DNA from: Pseudomonadota bacterium | Lineage (GTDB): Bacteria > Desulfobacterota > Desulfobulbia > Desulfobulbales > SURF-16 | NCBI GenBank assembly: GCA_030597865.1 | Contig: JAUVQZ010000065.1 | Coordinates: 1-12,451, forward strand | DNA: 12,451 nucleotides | Direction: 5' to 3' | Part shown: one piece after another, positions 6,258-12,451 of the stretch | Layout: every line of letters begins with the position of its first letter | Numbering within the stretch: the stretch's first letter is position 1 | Made by a program: the position numbers and the translations under genes | Notes under the pieces: model-generated | The model's database searches: none | Seen by the model: the letters and a program-made list of their open reading frames with translations, nothing else | Told to the model about the DNA's origin: nothing

Positions 6258-7126
6258 CCATTTCATCCGCCCCGCAAACCGTTTTGCTCACCGGCCTTTC
6301 CGGGGCCGGCAAGACCACAGCCTTGAACGCCTTTGAGGATATGGGTTATTACTGTATCGATAACCTGCCCTGCTTCCTGGTGGAGGAACTGGTGGCAAAA
6401 AGAGAGGGGGCCCGCCACCTTGACCGGCTGGCCCTGGTTATGGACAGCCGTGACCCTCTTTTTTTTGAAAGTCTGATCGGGATTACAACCGCCCTTGGCA
6501 AACCGGGTAAGAATTTCAGCTTATTTTTCCTCAAGGCCGATGACGAGACCTTGATCAGACGCTTTAGCCAGATGCGTCGTGTCCATCACCTGGCCACGGA
6601 CAGCAACCTGCCAGAGGCCATAAGCGATGAACGGCGCCGGTTCCAGGATCTGCTGATCTCTGGGGCCAGGGAGATTGACACCAGTCACCTGTCGCCCCAC
6701 CAGTTACGAGGTATTCTCCGCAAGGAATGCGGAGTTGATCTGACCGGTGAACCTTTGCCGGTGACCATCAGCTCCTTTGGTTTCAAGCATGGATTGCTGC
6801 CAGAAGCGGATCTGATGTTTGACGTTCGTTTTTTGCCCAACCCCTATTTCCAGACGCATCTCAAGGAAAAAACCGGCAAAGAGGCTGATGTTGCCGACTT
6901 TGTCCTCAATAATGAGATCGGCCGCAGCTTTCTCTCACACCTGGAGCCCCTGCTCACCTTTCTGGTGCCGCAGTACCAGCAGGCCGGCAAGGTCACCCTT
7001 ACCATTGCCATCGGCTGTACCGGCGGCAAGCATCGCTCGGTGGCGGTGAGCCAACGGGTGGCTGAGATGCTCTCCGGCCTGGCCCTTGATCTGCGGATAA
7101 GCCATCGGGATATAGGGAAAGAATAG
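6254..7126 (+). CDS. rapZ: RapZ/YvcJ-family nucleotide-binding regulator
   Basis: A P-loop protein of the RapZ (YhbJ/YvcJ) family. In E. coli RapZ binds GlcNAc-6-P and guides RNase E to the sRNA GlmZ; elsewhere the role is less clear. The start is the ATG overlapping the ptsN stop (ATGA), with AAGGAA about 5 bases upstream; a longer frame opening at 6062 only reads ptsN out of frame. The 290 residues hold Walker A GLSGAGKTT (14-22), the family motif MGYYCIDNLPCFLVEEL (30-46), a Walker B-like LALVMDSRDP (59-68), FLKADDETLIRRF, and the C-terminal GCTGGKHRSVAV (254-265). The protein ends soon after, in SHRDIGKE, without the Lys/Arg-rich tail known to bind RNA in E. coli. It is last in the lptA-rapZ series; a run of eight T follows the stop codon, but I see no hairpin. 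Confidence 0.94.
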   Translation: MTISSAPQTVLLTGLSGAGKTTALNAFEDMGYYCIDNLPCFLVEELVAKREGARHLDRLALVMDSRDPLFFESLIGITTALGKPGKNFSLFFLKADDETLIRRFSQMRRVHHLATDSNLPEAISDERRRFQDLLISGAREIDTSHLSPHQLRGILRKECGVDLTGEPLPVTISSFGFKHGLLPEADLMFDVRFLPNPYFQTHLKEKTGKEADVADFVLNNEIGRSFLSHLEPLLTFLVPQYQQAGKVTLTIAIGCTGGKHRSVAVSQRVAEMLSGLALDLRISHRDIGKE

Positions 7127-7188
7127 TTTTTTTTAGTGGTCAGAGACCCTTGACATCCTCCTGGCCGGCCCAGGGGATCTTCATCCAT

Positions 7189-7740
7189 TTAAAGGAGCCG
7201 CGCCACCTCGCCATTGGCCACCTTGATCTCACGAAACCGGGACATGGGTTGACCATCATGGTGGAGGAGCAGACAGCGGGCCACAATGAGGTGGGTAACC
7301 AGCAGGACAATGCCCTTTTCCCTGGCCGCTATCCCTTTTACCTGGGCCACGGCCCGTTTCTGGACGGCCTTGAGGTCCTCACAGCCAGGGACATGGAATT
7401 TTTCCGGGGCAGCAAGCCAGGTGGGGTACTCATCGCCAAAACGATGACGGATCTCATCCTTGGTCAATCCGTCCCAATGGGGCAGGTTGATATCCATGAG
7501 GCCTGGAGCCCCATGGACCCTTAAACCGCATTTTTGGGCAATGATCTGTGCCGATTGCATGGTGCGGGGCAGGGGGCCGGCATAGAGGGCATTAAGTCCC
7601 ATGGCAACACATTTCTCCGCCAACCCCTGCAGTTGATCCCTGCCCTCCTGACAGAGCGGCTCCCCACCACGGCCGGCAAAGCGGTTCTCCTGATTTGCCT
7701 GGGTCTTGCCATGTCTGATCAAATAAATTTCCTGGGCCAT
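7189..7740 (-). CDS. Histidine phosphatase family protein (phosphoglycerate mutase-like)
   Basis: A cytoplasmic member of the histidine phosphatase superfamily, branch 1, about the size of CobC/GpmB-type enzymes (183 residues). The N-terminal IYLIRHGKTQAN holds the phosphorylated His10 and Arg9; Arg59 in GPLPRTMQSA is the second phosphate-binding arginine; His150 in LLVTHLIVAR is the second catalytic histidine. Two positions look unusual: the general-acid Glu of the usual 'L.E...G.WEG' motif is Asp83 (LMDINLPHWDG), and the usual VTHGG is VTHLI. AAGGA 4 bases before the ATG is a good ribosome binding site. It is a single gene, convergent with rapZ (62-base gap) and divergent from the secreted repeat protein, so context does not identify a substrate. 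Candidates include alpha-ribazole phosphatase or a general phosphatase; I give no gene symbol. Confidence 0.88.
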   Translation of the reverse strand: MAQEIYLIRHGKTQANQENRFAGRGGEPLCQEGRDQLQGLAEKCVAMGLNALYAGPLPRTMQSAQIIAQKCGLRVHGAPGLMDINLPHWDGLTKDEIRHRFGDEYPTWLAAPEKFHVPGCEDLKAVQKRAVAQVKGIAAREKGIVLLVTHLIVARCLLLHHDGQPMSRFREIKVANGEVARLL

Positions 7741-7894
7741 AATTTCCTTACAAACTGCTTGCAGCAGGGAACTTTTTCAGGGTAGAGTGCTCAGGTTTTA
7801 TAGCCTATTAGACGTGACTACTCCACCAGGCTCTGTCTCTCCACAGGGGGGGCGCAGAGGCGTGATTTTTCTTCATACCAAGGGGCATCCTATC

Positions 7895-9589
7895 GTGAAT
7901 TTCCTTAAAGGTCATATCAAATTATCCCTTTTCCTGCCGGTGTTTATCCTTGTTTTTTCCATGGCAGGCCAACAGGGCGCCAGGGCAGAGGCAGCAAAAA
8001 CCATCCACATAAAACCCTTTGCCGTCCATGCCCAGAAGGACATTTCCTTTCTGGAGGATGCCATGCGCAATATGATGGCCAGCCGCCTGGCGGCAAACAC
8101 CAGCCTCCAGGTGATTGAAGAGGCCGGCAGGGCAGATTATCTCCTTGAAGGCGCCATCACCGCCATTGGCAACTCCTTAAGTATCAACGCCAAGATTATT
8201 ACCAGGGACGGGTCACGGCCGCCAGCCACCTATTATGCCTCTGCTGCCAGCGAAAATGATATTATTACAGCGGTGGACCTGCTGGCGGCAAATATCTCCC
8301 AGCAGTCCTTTGCCATAAAAATGGCCCCGGCCCGGACGGGCCAGCCCACAACAGCACCAAGTGCCCCGGCAATGGGCCAGCCTGTGGCCCCGAACGCCCC
8401 CGCCTTTCAGACCGCCCATCCTGATCGCGCCTTTATCCGTCCGGCCGCACCGGTGACCCAGGCCATGGCCCCGGCCCAGATGGGTAGTGCCGCCTTTGTC
8501 CGTTCCACCGCCATCACTGCGGCCCTCGGTTTCAGCAAGACCCAGAATCTGAAAATGGCCATCCAGGATATCAGCGTGGCTGACCTGGACGGCGACGGCA
8601 TAGACGATATTGTCGTGGCAGCTAAAAACCAGATCCTTGCCTTTCATCTCAACGGCACCCGCCTGGCCCGCTTCGGAACCATCTCCCTGCCCTCCTCTCA
8701 AAAGATTATCTCCATGGCCGCTGTCGACTTTAACGGTAACGGCGCTGCTGAGATCTACATAAGCGCCGTGGCTGGCAACCGGCCTTCGGCCATGGCGGTT
8801 GAGTGGCAACAGGGCAAATTCAACTATCTTTTTCAGAATCAGCGCTGGTACATCAAGCCGCTGACCGCACCGGGCCGGGGTATGATACTGGCCGGCCAGC
8901 AGGCCACCGTTAATGCGCCTTTTATGGCCGGGGTTTTTGATCTGTCCGTTGTTGATGGCCAACTGGTCAAGGGGGAGGCTCTGCCTGTTCCTGATGACAT
9001 CAATGTCTTCAGCTTTGCCCTGGCCGATCTGGACGGAGATGGCGCCACCGAGGTTATCACCATTAACGAGAGTGATAAGCTCAATGTGCTCATGGCCAGT
9101 GGTAAACAACTCTGGCAGAGTGATGATTTTTTTGGTGGCAGCCTTCGTTATCTGGGGGGCCGCAGTATGGCCCAGCGCCGCAGTGGCCGCGATAAAAATC
9201 CGGTGGTGGAGCAGAATGACATGAGTCGGGATAAAACCTATATCCCCTCACGGATCATCATCACCGATATCAACAATGACAACCTGCCCGATGTGGTGGT
9301 CAACAAAAACCTATCCACCGCATCCCGTGTTTTGAAGAATATGAGATCCTATCCCAGCGGCGAGATCCACGGCCTGGTCTGGAGCGGTATCGGTCTCACC
9401 GAGCTGTGGCGCACCAAGAAGATTGATGGCTATGTGGCGTCCTATGACTTCCGTAAGATGCCAGGCACCAATCAGGCCTCCCTCTATGTCGGCCTGATCA
9501 TCAACAGCGGCTGGATGGATATGCTGAGCGCCAAGGACTCCACCGTCCTTATCTACCCCCTGGATCTCTCTCCAGGGGCCGGAAAATAG
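7895..9589 (+). CDS. Secreted protein with TolB-like N-domain and FG-GAP/VCBS repeats
   Basis: Function unknown. The GTG at 7895 was chosen because AAGGGG lies 9 bases upstream and the protein then opens with a signal peptide: VNFLKGHIK, a hydrophobic core (about 10-24), and cleavage near residue 31 (GARA before EAAK). A longer frame from a GTG at 7787 adds 36 residues that do not look like protein coding. Residues 35-139 (KTIHIKPFAV... ADYLLEGAITAIGNSLSINAKII) resemble the N-terminal domain of TolB/FlgO-type periplasmic proteins. Residues about 143-203 are a Pro/Ala/Gln/Met-rich linker. The rest has four Asp-rich, calcium-binding-like FG-GAP/VCBS units: DLDGDGIDD (230-238), DFNGNGAAE (278-286), DLDGDGATE (378-386) and DINNDNLPD (458-466), so a beta-propeller is likely. 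No lipobox or transmembrane anchor is seen. It ends 4 bases from hypB, facing it. The 564 residues are expected to be periplasmic or exported. Confidence 0.85.
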   Translation: MNFLKGHIKLSLFLPVFILVFSMAGQQGARAEAAKTIHIKPFAVHAQKDISFLEDAMRNMMASRLAANTSLQVIEEAGRADYLLEGAITAIGNSLSINAKIITRDGSRPPATYYASAASENDIITAVDLLAANISQQSFAIKMAPARTGQPTTAPSAPAMGQPVAPNAPAFQTAHPDRAFIRPAAPVTQAMAPAQMGSAAFVRSTAITAALGFSKTQNLKMAIQDISVADLDGDGIDDIVVAAKNQILAFHLNGTRLARFGTISLPSSQKIISMAAVDFNGNGAAEIYISAVAGNRPSAMAVEWQQGKFNYLFQNQRWYIKPLTAPGRGMILAGQQATVNAPFMAGVFDLSVVDGQLVKGEALPVPDDINVFSFALADLDGDGATEVITINESDKLNVLMASGKQLWQSDDFFGGSLRYLGGRSMAQRRSGRDKNPVVEQNDMSRDKTYIPSRIIITDINNDNLPDVVVNKNLSTASRVLKNMRSYPSGEIHGLVWSGIGLTELWRTKKIDGYVASYDFRKMPGTNQASLYVGLIINSGWMDMLSAKDSTVLIYPLDLSPGAGK

Positions 9590-9593
9590 CAAA

Positions 9594-10289
9594 TCAGCCC
9601 TTGCTCTGACATTTTCCCATCAGCCATTGCCAAAACTCGGCCATCCCCTCTCCGGTTGTGGCCGAGACCGGAAAGATCTCCAGGCCCGGCTTGAGCCGCC
9701 GGGCCTGACGACAGCATTCATCCATGTTGAAGTTGACATGGGGCAGCAGGTCGACCTTGTTAATGAGCAGCACATCAGAGCTCAGGATGAGATCCGGGTA
9801 TTTGGCGGGCTTATCCTCCCCCTCCGGGGTGCTGACCACGGCCACCCGCAGATCTTCTCCCAGGTCATAGGCCGTGGGGCAGACCATATTTCCTATATTT
9901 TCAATGATCAGCAGCCTTGTGGTGCTGAGATCCAAATCATGCATGGCCCCATGCACCATCCTGGCATCCAGGTGGCAGGCCGCCCCTGTATTAATCTGGA
10001 CGGCATTAAGACCGGCCCCCTGCAACCGTTTCTGGTCGTTATCCGTCTGTTGATCGCCGACAATAACGGCCATGGCCAGCTCCTTGCCATACCTGCCCAG
10101 TCCCTCCAATAACGCGGTCTTCCCTGAGCCCGGCGCACTGATGATGTTGAGGCAGAAGATGCCGGCCTCCTGCAGGTGCTGGCGGGTATGACCGGCAATC
10201 TCATTATTGAGGGAAAGGATGTCCTGGCCCAGGCTGATCTGCCGGCCATGGTTGCTGTCGTCGGGATGACAGCCGCATGAGTCGCACAT
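9594..10289 (-). CDS. hypB: Hydrogenase nickel incorporation GTPase HypB
   Basis: Cytoplasmic GTPase that delivers nickel, with HypA, to the large subunit of [NiFe]-hydrogenases. The 231-residue protein begins MCDSCGC, the high-affinity N-terminal nickel site (CxxCGC). It has the P-loop SAPGSGKT (51-58), GDQQTDND (78-85), the GTPase-domain metal site Cys105-His106 (INTGAACHLDA) and Cys137 (ENIGNMVCPTAYDLGE), the STPEGEDKPAKYP segment (153-165), and the guanine-specificity motif NKVD (177-180). There is no His-rich nickel-storage stretch between the N-terminal motif and the GTPase domain, unlike rhizobial HypB. Its ATG shares one base with the hypA stop codon (TAATG), indicating coupled translation. 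It is last in the visible hypF-hypA-hypB unit, and faces the secreted repeat gene with only 4 bases between stop codons. Confidence 0.97.
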   Translation of the reverse strand: MCDSCGCHPDDSNHGRQISLGQDILSLNNEIAGHTRQHLQEAGIFCLNIISAPGSGKTALLEGLGRYGKELAMAVIVGDQQTDNDQKRLQGAGLNAVQINTGAACHLDARMVHGAMHDLDLSTTRLLIIENIGNMVCPTAYDLGEDLRVAVVSTPEGEDKPAKYPDLILSSDVLLINKVDLLPHVNFNMDECCRQARRLKPGLEIFPVSATTGEGMAEFWQWLMGKCQSKG

Positions 10290-10621
10290 TATTCTATCTC
10301 GATGAAGGTTATCTGTAATTCCCGGCCGCGGACCGCTTCCAAAAAAACGTCGCAGGCCGGGCAGAGGTTGAGGCTCTCAGCTGTTTCCATGGCGCAGGAA
10401 GGACATCTGTAGCAGAGCGGGATCTCGGTAATGACCAGCTCGGCGCCAGAGGCAATGGTATCGGGACTCATGGCCTCAAAGGCAAAGGTGAGGGCGTCGG
10501 TTACCACCCCGGCCCGTTCGCCAATGGCAAGCTCGATATGGGTCACCCTGGCGCCATTCTCCCGTTGGGTGATTTCACCGATCTTGTCCAGGATGGTTGC
10601 CATGATGGACATCTCATGCAT
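10289..10621 (-). CDS. hypA: Hydrogenase nickel metallochaperone HypA
   Basis: Small cytoplasmic nickel- and zinc-binding protein that works with HypB in nickel insertion. The 110-residue length is normal for the family. It starts MHEMSIM, where His2 and the amino terminus form the nickel site, which fixes the start codon. The structural zinc site is two Cys pairs: Cys73-x2-Cys76 and Cys87-x2-Cys90 (RCPSC ... LCPAC), with an extra Cys at 70. The spacing between the pairs is 10 residues, a little shorter than in E. coli. The start overlaps the end of hypF by 8 bases and its stop overlaps the hypB start by 1 base, so the three genes are tightly coupled. Paralogues (HybF type) share these features; the context supports the general name. 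Confidence 0.96.
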   Translation of the reverse strand: MHEMSIMATILDKIGEITQRENGARVTHIELAIGERAGVVTDALTFAFEAMSPDTIASGAELVITEIPLCYRCPSCAMETAESLNLCPACDVFLEAVRGRELQITFIEIE

Positions 10622-12451
10622 CTGCCGTCCCCGCTAAAGAAGGTATGGGAGGCCGTCTTTTTCCATAAAGGGCAGCGGCCACAGCGGCCTGTCCCAGGGC
10701 CAGCCCCCCGTCATTACAGGGAATTTTATGATGACAATGGACGCTGAGGCCTGCCTCGCCAAGGCCCCTCTGCAGCCCCTGGCTGATAATCCGGTTTTGG
10801 AAAACGCCGCCGCTGCATACCACCTCATTGATCTCCTGTTCCCTGGCCACCACAACACAGGCGCTGGTGAGCATCCTGATGATGGTGTTGTGGAAGCGGC
10901 CCGCAATCCTTGCCTGCCCCACCCCCCTGTCCAGATCCTCGACAATCCCCAAGAGCAGGCCACGGGTCTCAATAATATGGGGGGCCTTACCCTGACCCCC
11001 ATTGATCTCAAAGGGGTAGCATCCTTGCCCATCAGGATCAGAGATTGCCTCAAGCTCCATGGCGGCCTGGGCGGAAAAGGTGATCCGGCCCCGTAGATTG
11101 ATGAGGGCTGCCACCGCGTCAAAGAGCCGGCCCAGACTGGAGGTCAACGGAGTGTTGACCCCCCTGTCAAGCATCTGAACAATCATCCCTTTGGTATTGT
11201 TAGGTATTTCCCTTAAAAAGGCAAACTCGCCCTGGTGCAGACCCTGGCCATGCAACCAGGCCAGGGCCAGACGCCATGGCTCGTTAATGGCAGCCTCGCC
11301 ACCGGGCATGGCCAGGGGTGCGAAATGGGCCAGGCGGCTGCAATCAGCAAGGGTACAGAGCAGTATCTCGCCACCCCAGAGCGTACCATCCGGACCAAGG
11401 CCGGTGCCGTCCAGGGCCAGGCCTATGACCGGCCGGTCAAGGCTGTTTTCCGCCATGCAACTGGCAATATGAGCATGATGGTGCTGAACGGCAATGGCCT
11501 CAAGGCCCGGATAGCGCAAGGCCACGCGACTGCTGTGGTAGCCGGGGTGGAGGTCGTGGGCAATGAGTTGAGGGGTGATATGAAGAAGGTCCTGGAGGTG
11601 GTTGCAGGCCTCCTGGTAGTTGAGCTGGCTGGCCGGGGAACGGGTGTCGCCCAGGTGCTGGGAAAAAAAGGCAAGATTGCTGCGGGTCAGGCAGATGGCC
11701 AGCTTTTCCCCGGCACCACAGGCCAGGATCGGGGGACATTCCTGGGCCAAGGCCACAGGTAGGGGGGCATGGCCCCGGGACCGCCGTAGAAGCTGGGCAT
11801 CACTATTATGCATCCTGACAACCGAATCGTCACAACGGCTGACAATTTTCCGGTTGTGGCTGAGGACGGCGTCACAATCAATGGCGAGCCTGGCCCGCGC
11901 CTCTGCCGTGCTGGCGAGCATGGGGCTGCCGGGCTCATTAAAGCTGGTCATCACCAGGATCTCTGGTGCCTGGTCAAGGAGGAGGTAATGGAGGGGGGTA
12001 TAGGCCAGCATGACACCAATCTCTGCCATACCCGGGGCAATCAGCGCGGCAAGAGACGCCCCTTGCTTGAGCGGCATGATGACGATGGGACGTGGCGCTG
12101 AGCAGAGAAGCTCCCTGGCCTGCGGGGTAATATGAACCAGGCTGGCGGCTGTTTTCAGGTTCCGAACCATGATGGCCAGGGGCTTATCAGGCCTCTGTTT
12201 CATATTCCGAAGCCGGGCCACGGCCTGATTATTACAGGCATCAGCAGCCAGGTGAAATCCTCCCACCCCCTTGATCGCCACCACCCTGCCCCCCTTGAGC
12301 ATGGACGCAGTTTTTGTAAGGGGGCTTTTCGTCTCCGTGCCATTTTTGTCATAAAAGCAGAGGCGGGGGCCGCAGTCCGGGCAACAGATGGGTTCGGCAT
12401 GGAAGCGCCGGCTGGCAGGATCACTGTACTCACCCTGGCAGACCCCACAGA
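10614..12451 (-). CDS. hypF: Carbamoyltransferase HypF, lacking N-terminus at window edge
   Basis: Uses carbamoyl phosphate and ATP to make the carbamoyl group that HypE turns into the cyanide ligands of the [NiFe] site. 611 residues are visible; full HypF is usually about 750-800, so the acylphosphatase domain and the first zinc motif lie beyond the edge. The frame stays open above the first internal ATG (12302) and reads a complete zinc motif, CGVC-x18-CPDC, at visible residues 1-26, showing that 12302 is not the start. Then comes the YrdC-like domain (VVAIKGVGGFHLAADA, KQRPDKPLAIM, NRKIVSRCDDSVVR) and the Kae1-like carbamoyltransferase domain (VQHHHAHIASCM at about visible 321-332, LALDGTGLGPDGTLWGGE, VCSGGVFQNRII, NDGGLALGQA). 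The usual TSGN of the YrdC-like domain reads TSFN. The end overlaps hypA by 8 bases. Confidence 0.96.
   Translation of the reverse strand, partial: CGVCQGEYSDPASRRFHAEPICCPDCGPRLCFYDKNGTETKSPLTKTASMLKGGRVVAIKGVGGFHLAADACNNQAVARLRNMKQRPDKPLAIMVRNLKTAASLVHITPQARELLCSAPRPIVIMPLKQGASLAALIAPGMAEIGVMLAYTPLHYLLLDQAPEILVMTSFNEPGSPMLASTAEARARLAIDCDAVLSHNRKIVSRCDDSVVRMHNSDAQLLRRSRGHAPLPVALAQECPPILACGAGEKLAICLTRSNLAFFSQHLGDTRSPASQLNYQEACNHLQDLLHITPQLIAHDLHPGYHSSRVALRYPGLEAIAVQHHHAHIASCMAENSLDRPVIGLALDGTGLGPDGTLWGGEILLCTLADCSRLAHFAPLAMPGGEAAINEPWRLALAWLHGQGLHQGEFAFLREIPNNTKGMIVQMLDRGVNTPLTSSLGRLFDAVAALINLRGRITFSAQAAMELEAISDPDGQGCYPFEINGGQGKAPHIIETRGLLLGIVEDLDRGVGQARIAGRFHNTIIRMLTSACVVVAREQEINEVVCSGGVFQNRIISQGLQRGLGEAGLSVHCHHKIPCNDGGLALGQAAVAAALYGKRRPPIPSLAGTADA

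Noticed and set aside
7127..7134. Run of eight T directly after the rapZ stop codon, possible terminator
   Set aside because: I found no hairpin in front of it, so it does not meet the pattern of an intrinsic terminator.
7829..7861. Possible stem CTCTG/CAGAG upstream of the secreted repeat gene
   Set aside because: Only five pairs with a 19-base loop, which is easily chance in this G-rich stretch.
8213..9109. A 298-codon minus-strand frame opposite the secreted repeat gene
   Set aside because: Its Gly/His/Arg-rich translation is what antisense of GC-rich code gives, and the plus strand has a ribosome binding site, signal peptide and repeats.
12300..12302. ATG as start of hypF
   Set aside because: The frame continues upstream to the window edge and encodes the conserved HypF zinc motif, so this ATG is internal.

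Overview
The window looks like chromosomal core DNA from a Gram-negative, anaerobic-type bacterium, most likely Desulfobacterota (Desulfobulbales-like). The evidence is lipopolysaccharide export genes linked to rpoN and rapZ, an arginine-sensitive type of ArgB, [NiFe]-hydrogenase maturation genes, and moderate-to-high GC with 'gcc/ggc'-rich codons. The taxon is an inference from gene content only; there is no rRNA or other marker here.

Left part (1-2660, all minus strand): arginine biosynthesis. argB and argD overlap by 4 bases (ATGA) and are followed by a clear hairpin terminator. After a 329-base gap comes the 5' part of argF, which runs off the left edge. The three enzymes cover N-acetylglutamate phosphorylation, transamination to N-acetylornithine, and carbamoylation of ornithine.

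Middle part (2661-7126, plus strand): a 327-base divergent region with several inverted repeats leads into a compact block lptA-lptB-rpoN-ptsN-rapZ. Neighbouring genes overlap or are separated by fewer than 30 bases. This is the widespread proteobacterial lpt/rpoN neighbourhood in reduced form: lptC is not upstream of lptA, no hpf/raiA gene lies between rpoN and ptsN, and no NPr gene (ptsO/ptsH) follows rapZ. The block links LPS transport, the sigma-54 factor, a nitrogen-type PTS IIA regulator and the RapZ nucleotide-binding regulator.

Right part (7189-12451): a minus-strand histidine phosphatase, then, divergent from it, a secreted protein with a TolB-like N-terminal domain, a Pro/Ala-rich linker and FG-GAP/VCBS-type Asp-rich repeats. 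Convergent with that gene, 4 bases away, is the minus-strand hydrogenase maturation operon hypF-hypA-hypB. HypF lacks its N-terminus because of the window edge. These three proteins make and insert the cyanide ligand (HypF) and nickel (HypA, HypB) of [NiFe]-hydrogenases; no hydrogenase structural gene is visible here.

Most of the window is ordinary housekeeping DNA. I found no mobile element, CRISPR array, RNA gene or defence system. The points most worth a second look are the secreted repeat protein, the RapZ C-terminus without the basic RNA-binding tail of the E. coli protein, the structured argB/lptA intergenic region, and single-residue departures in HypF and the phosphatase.
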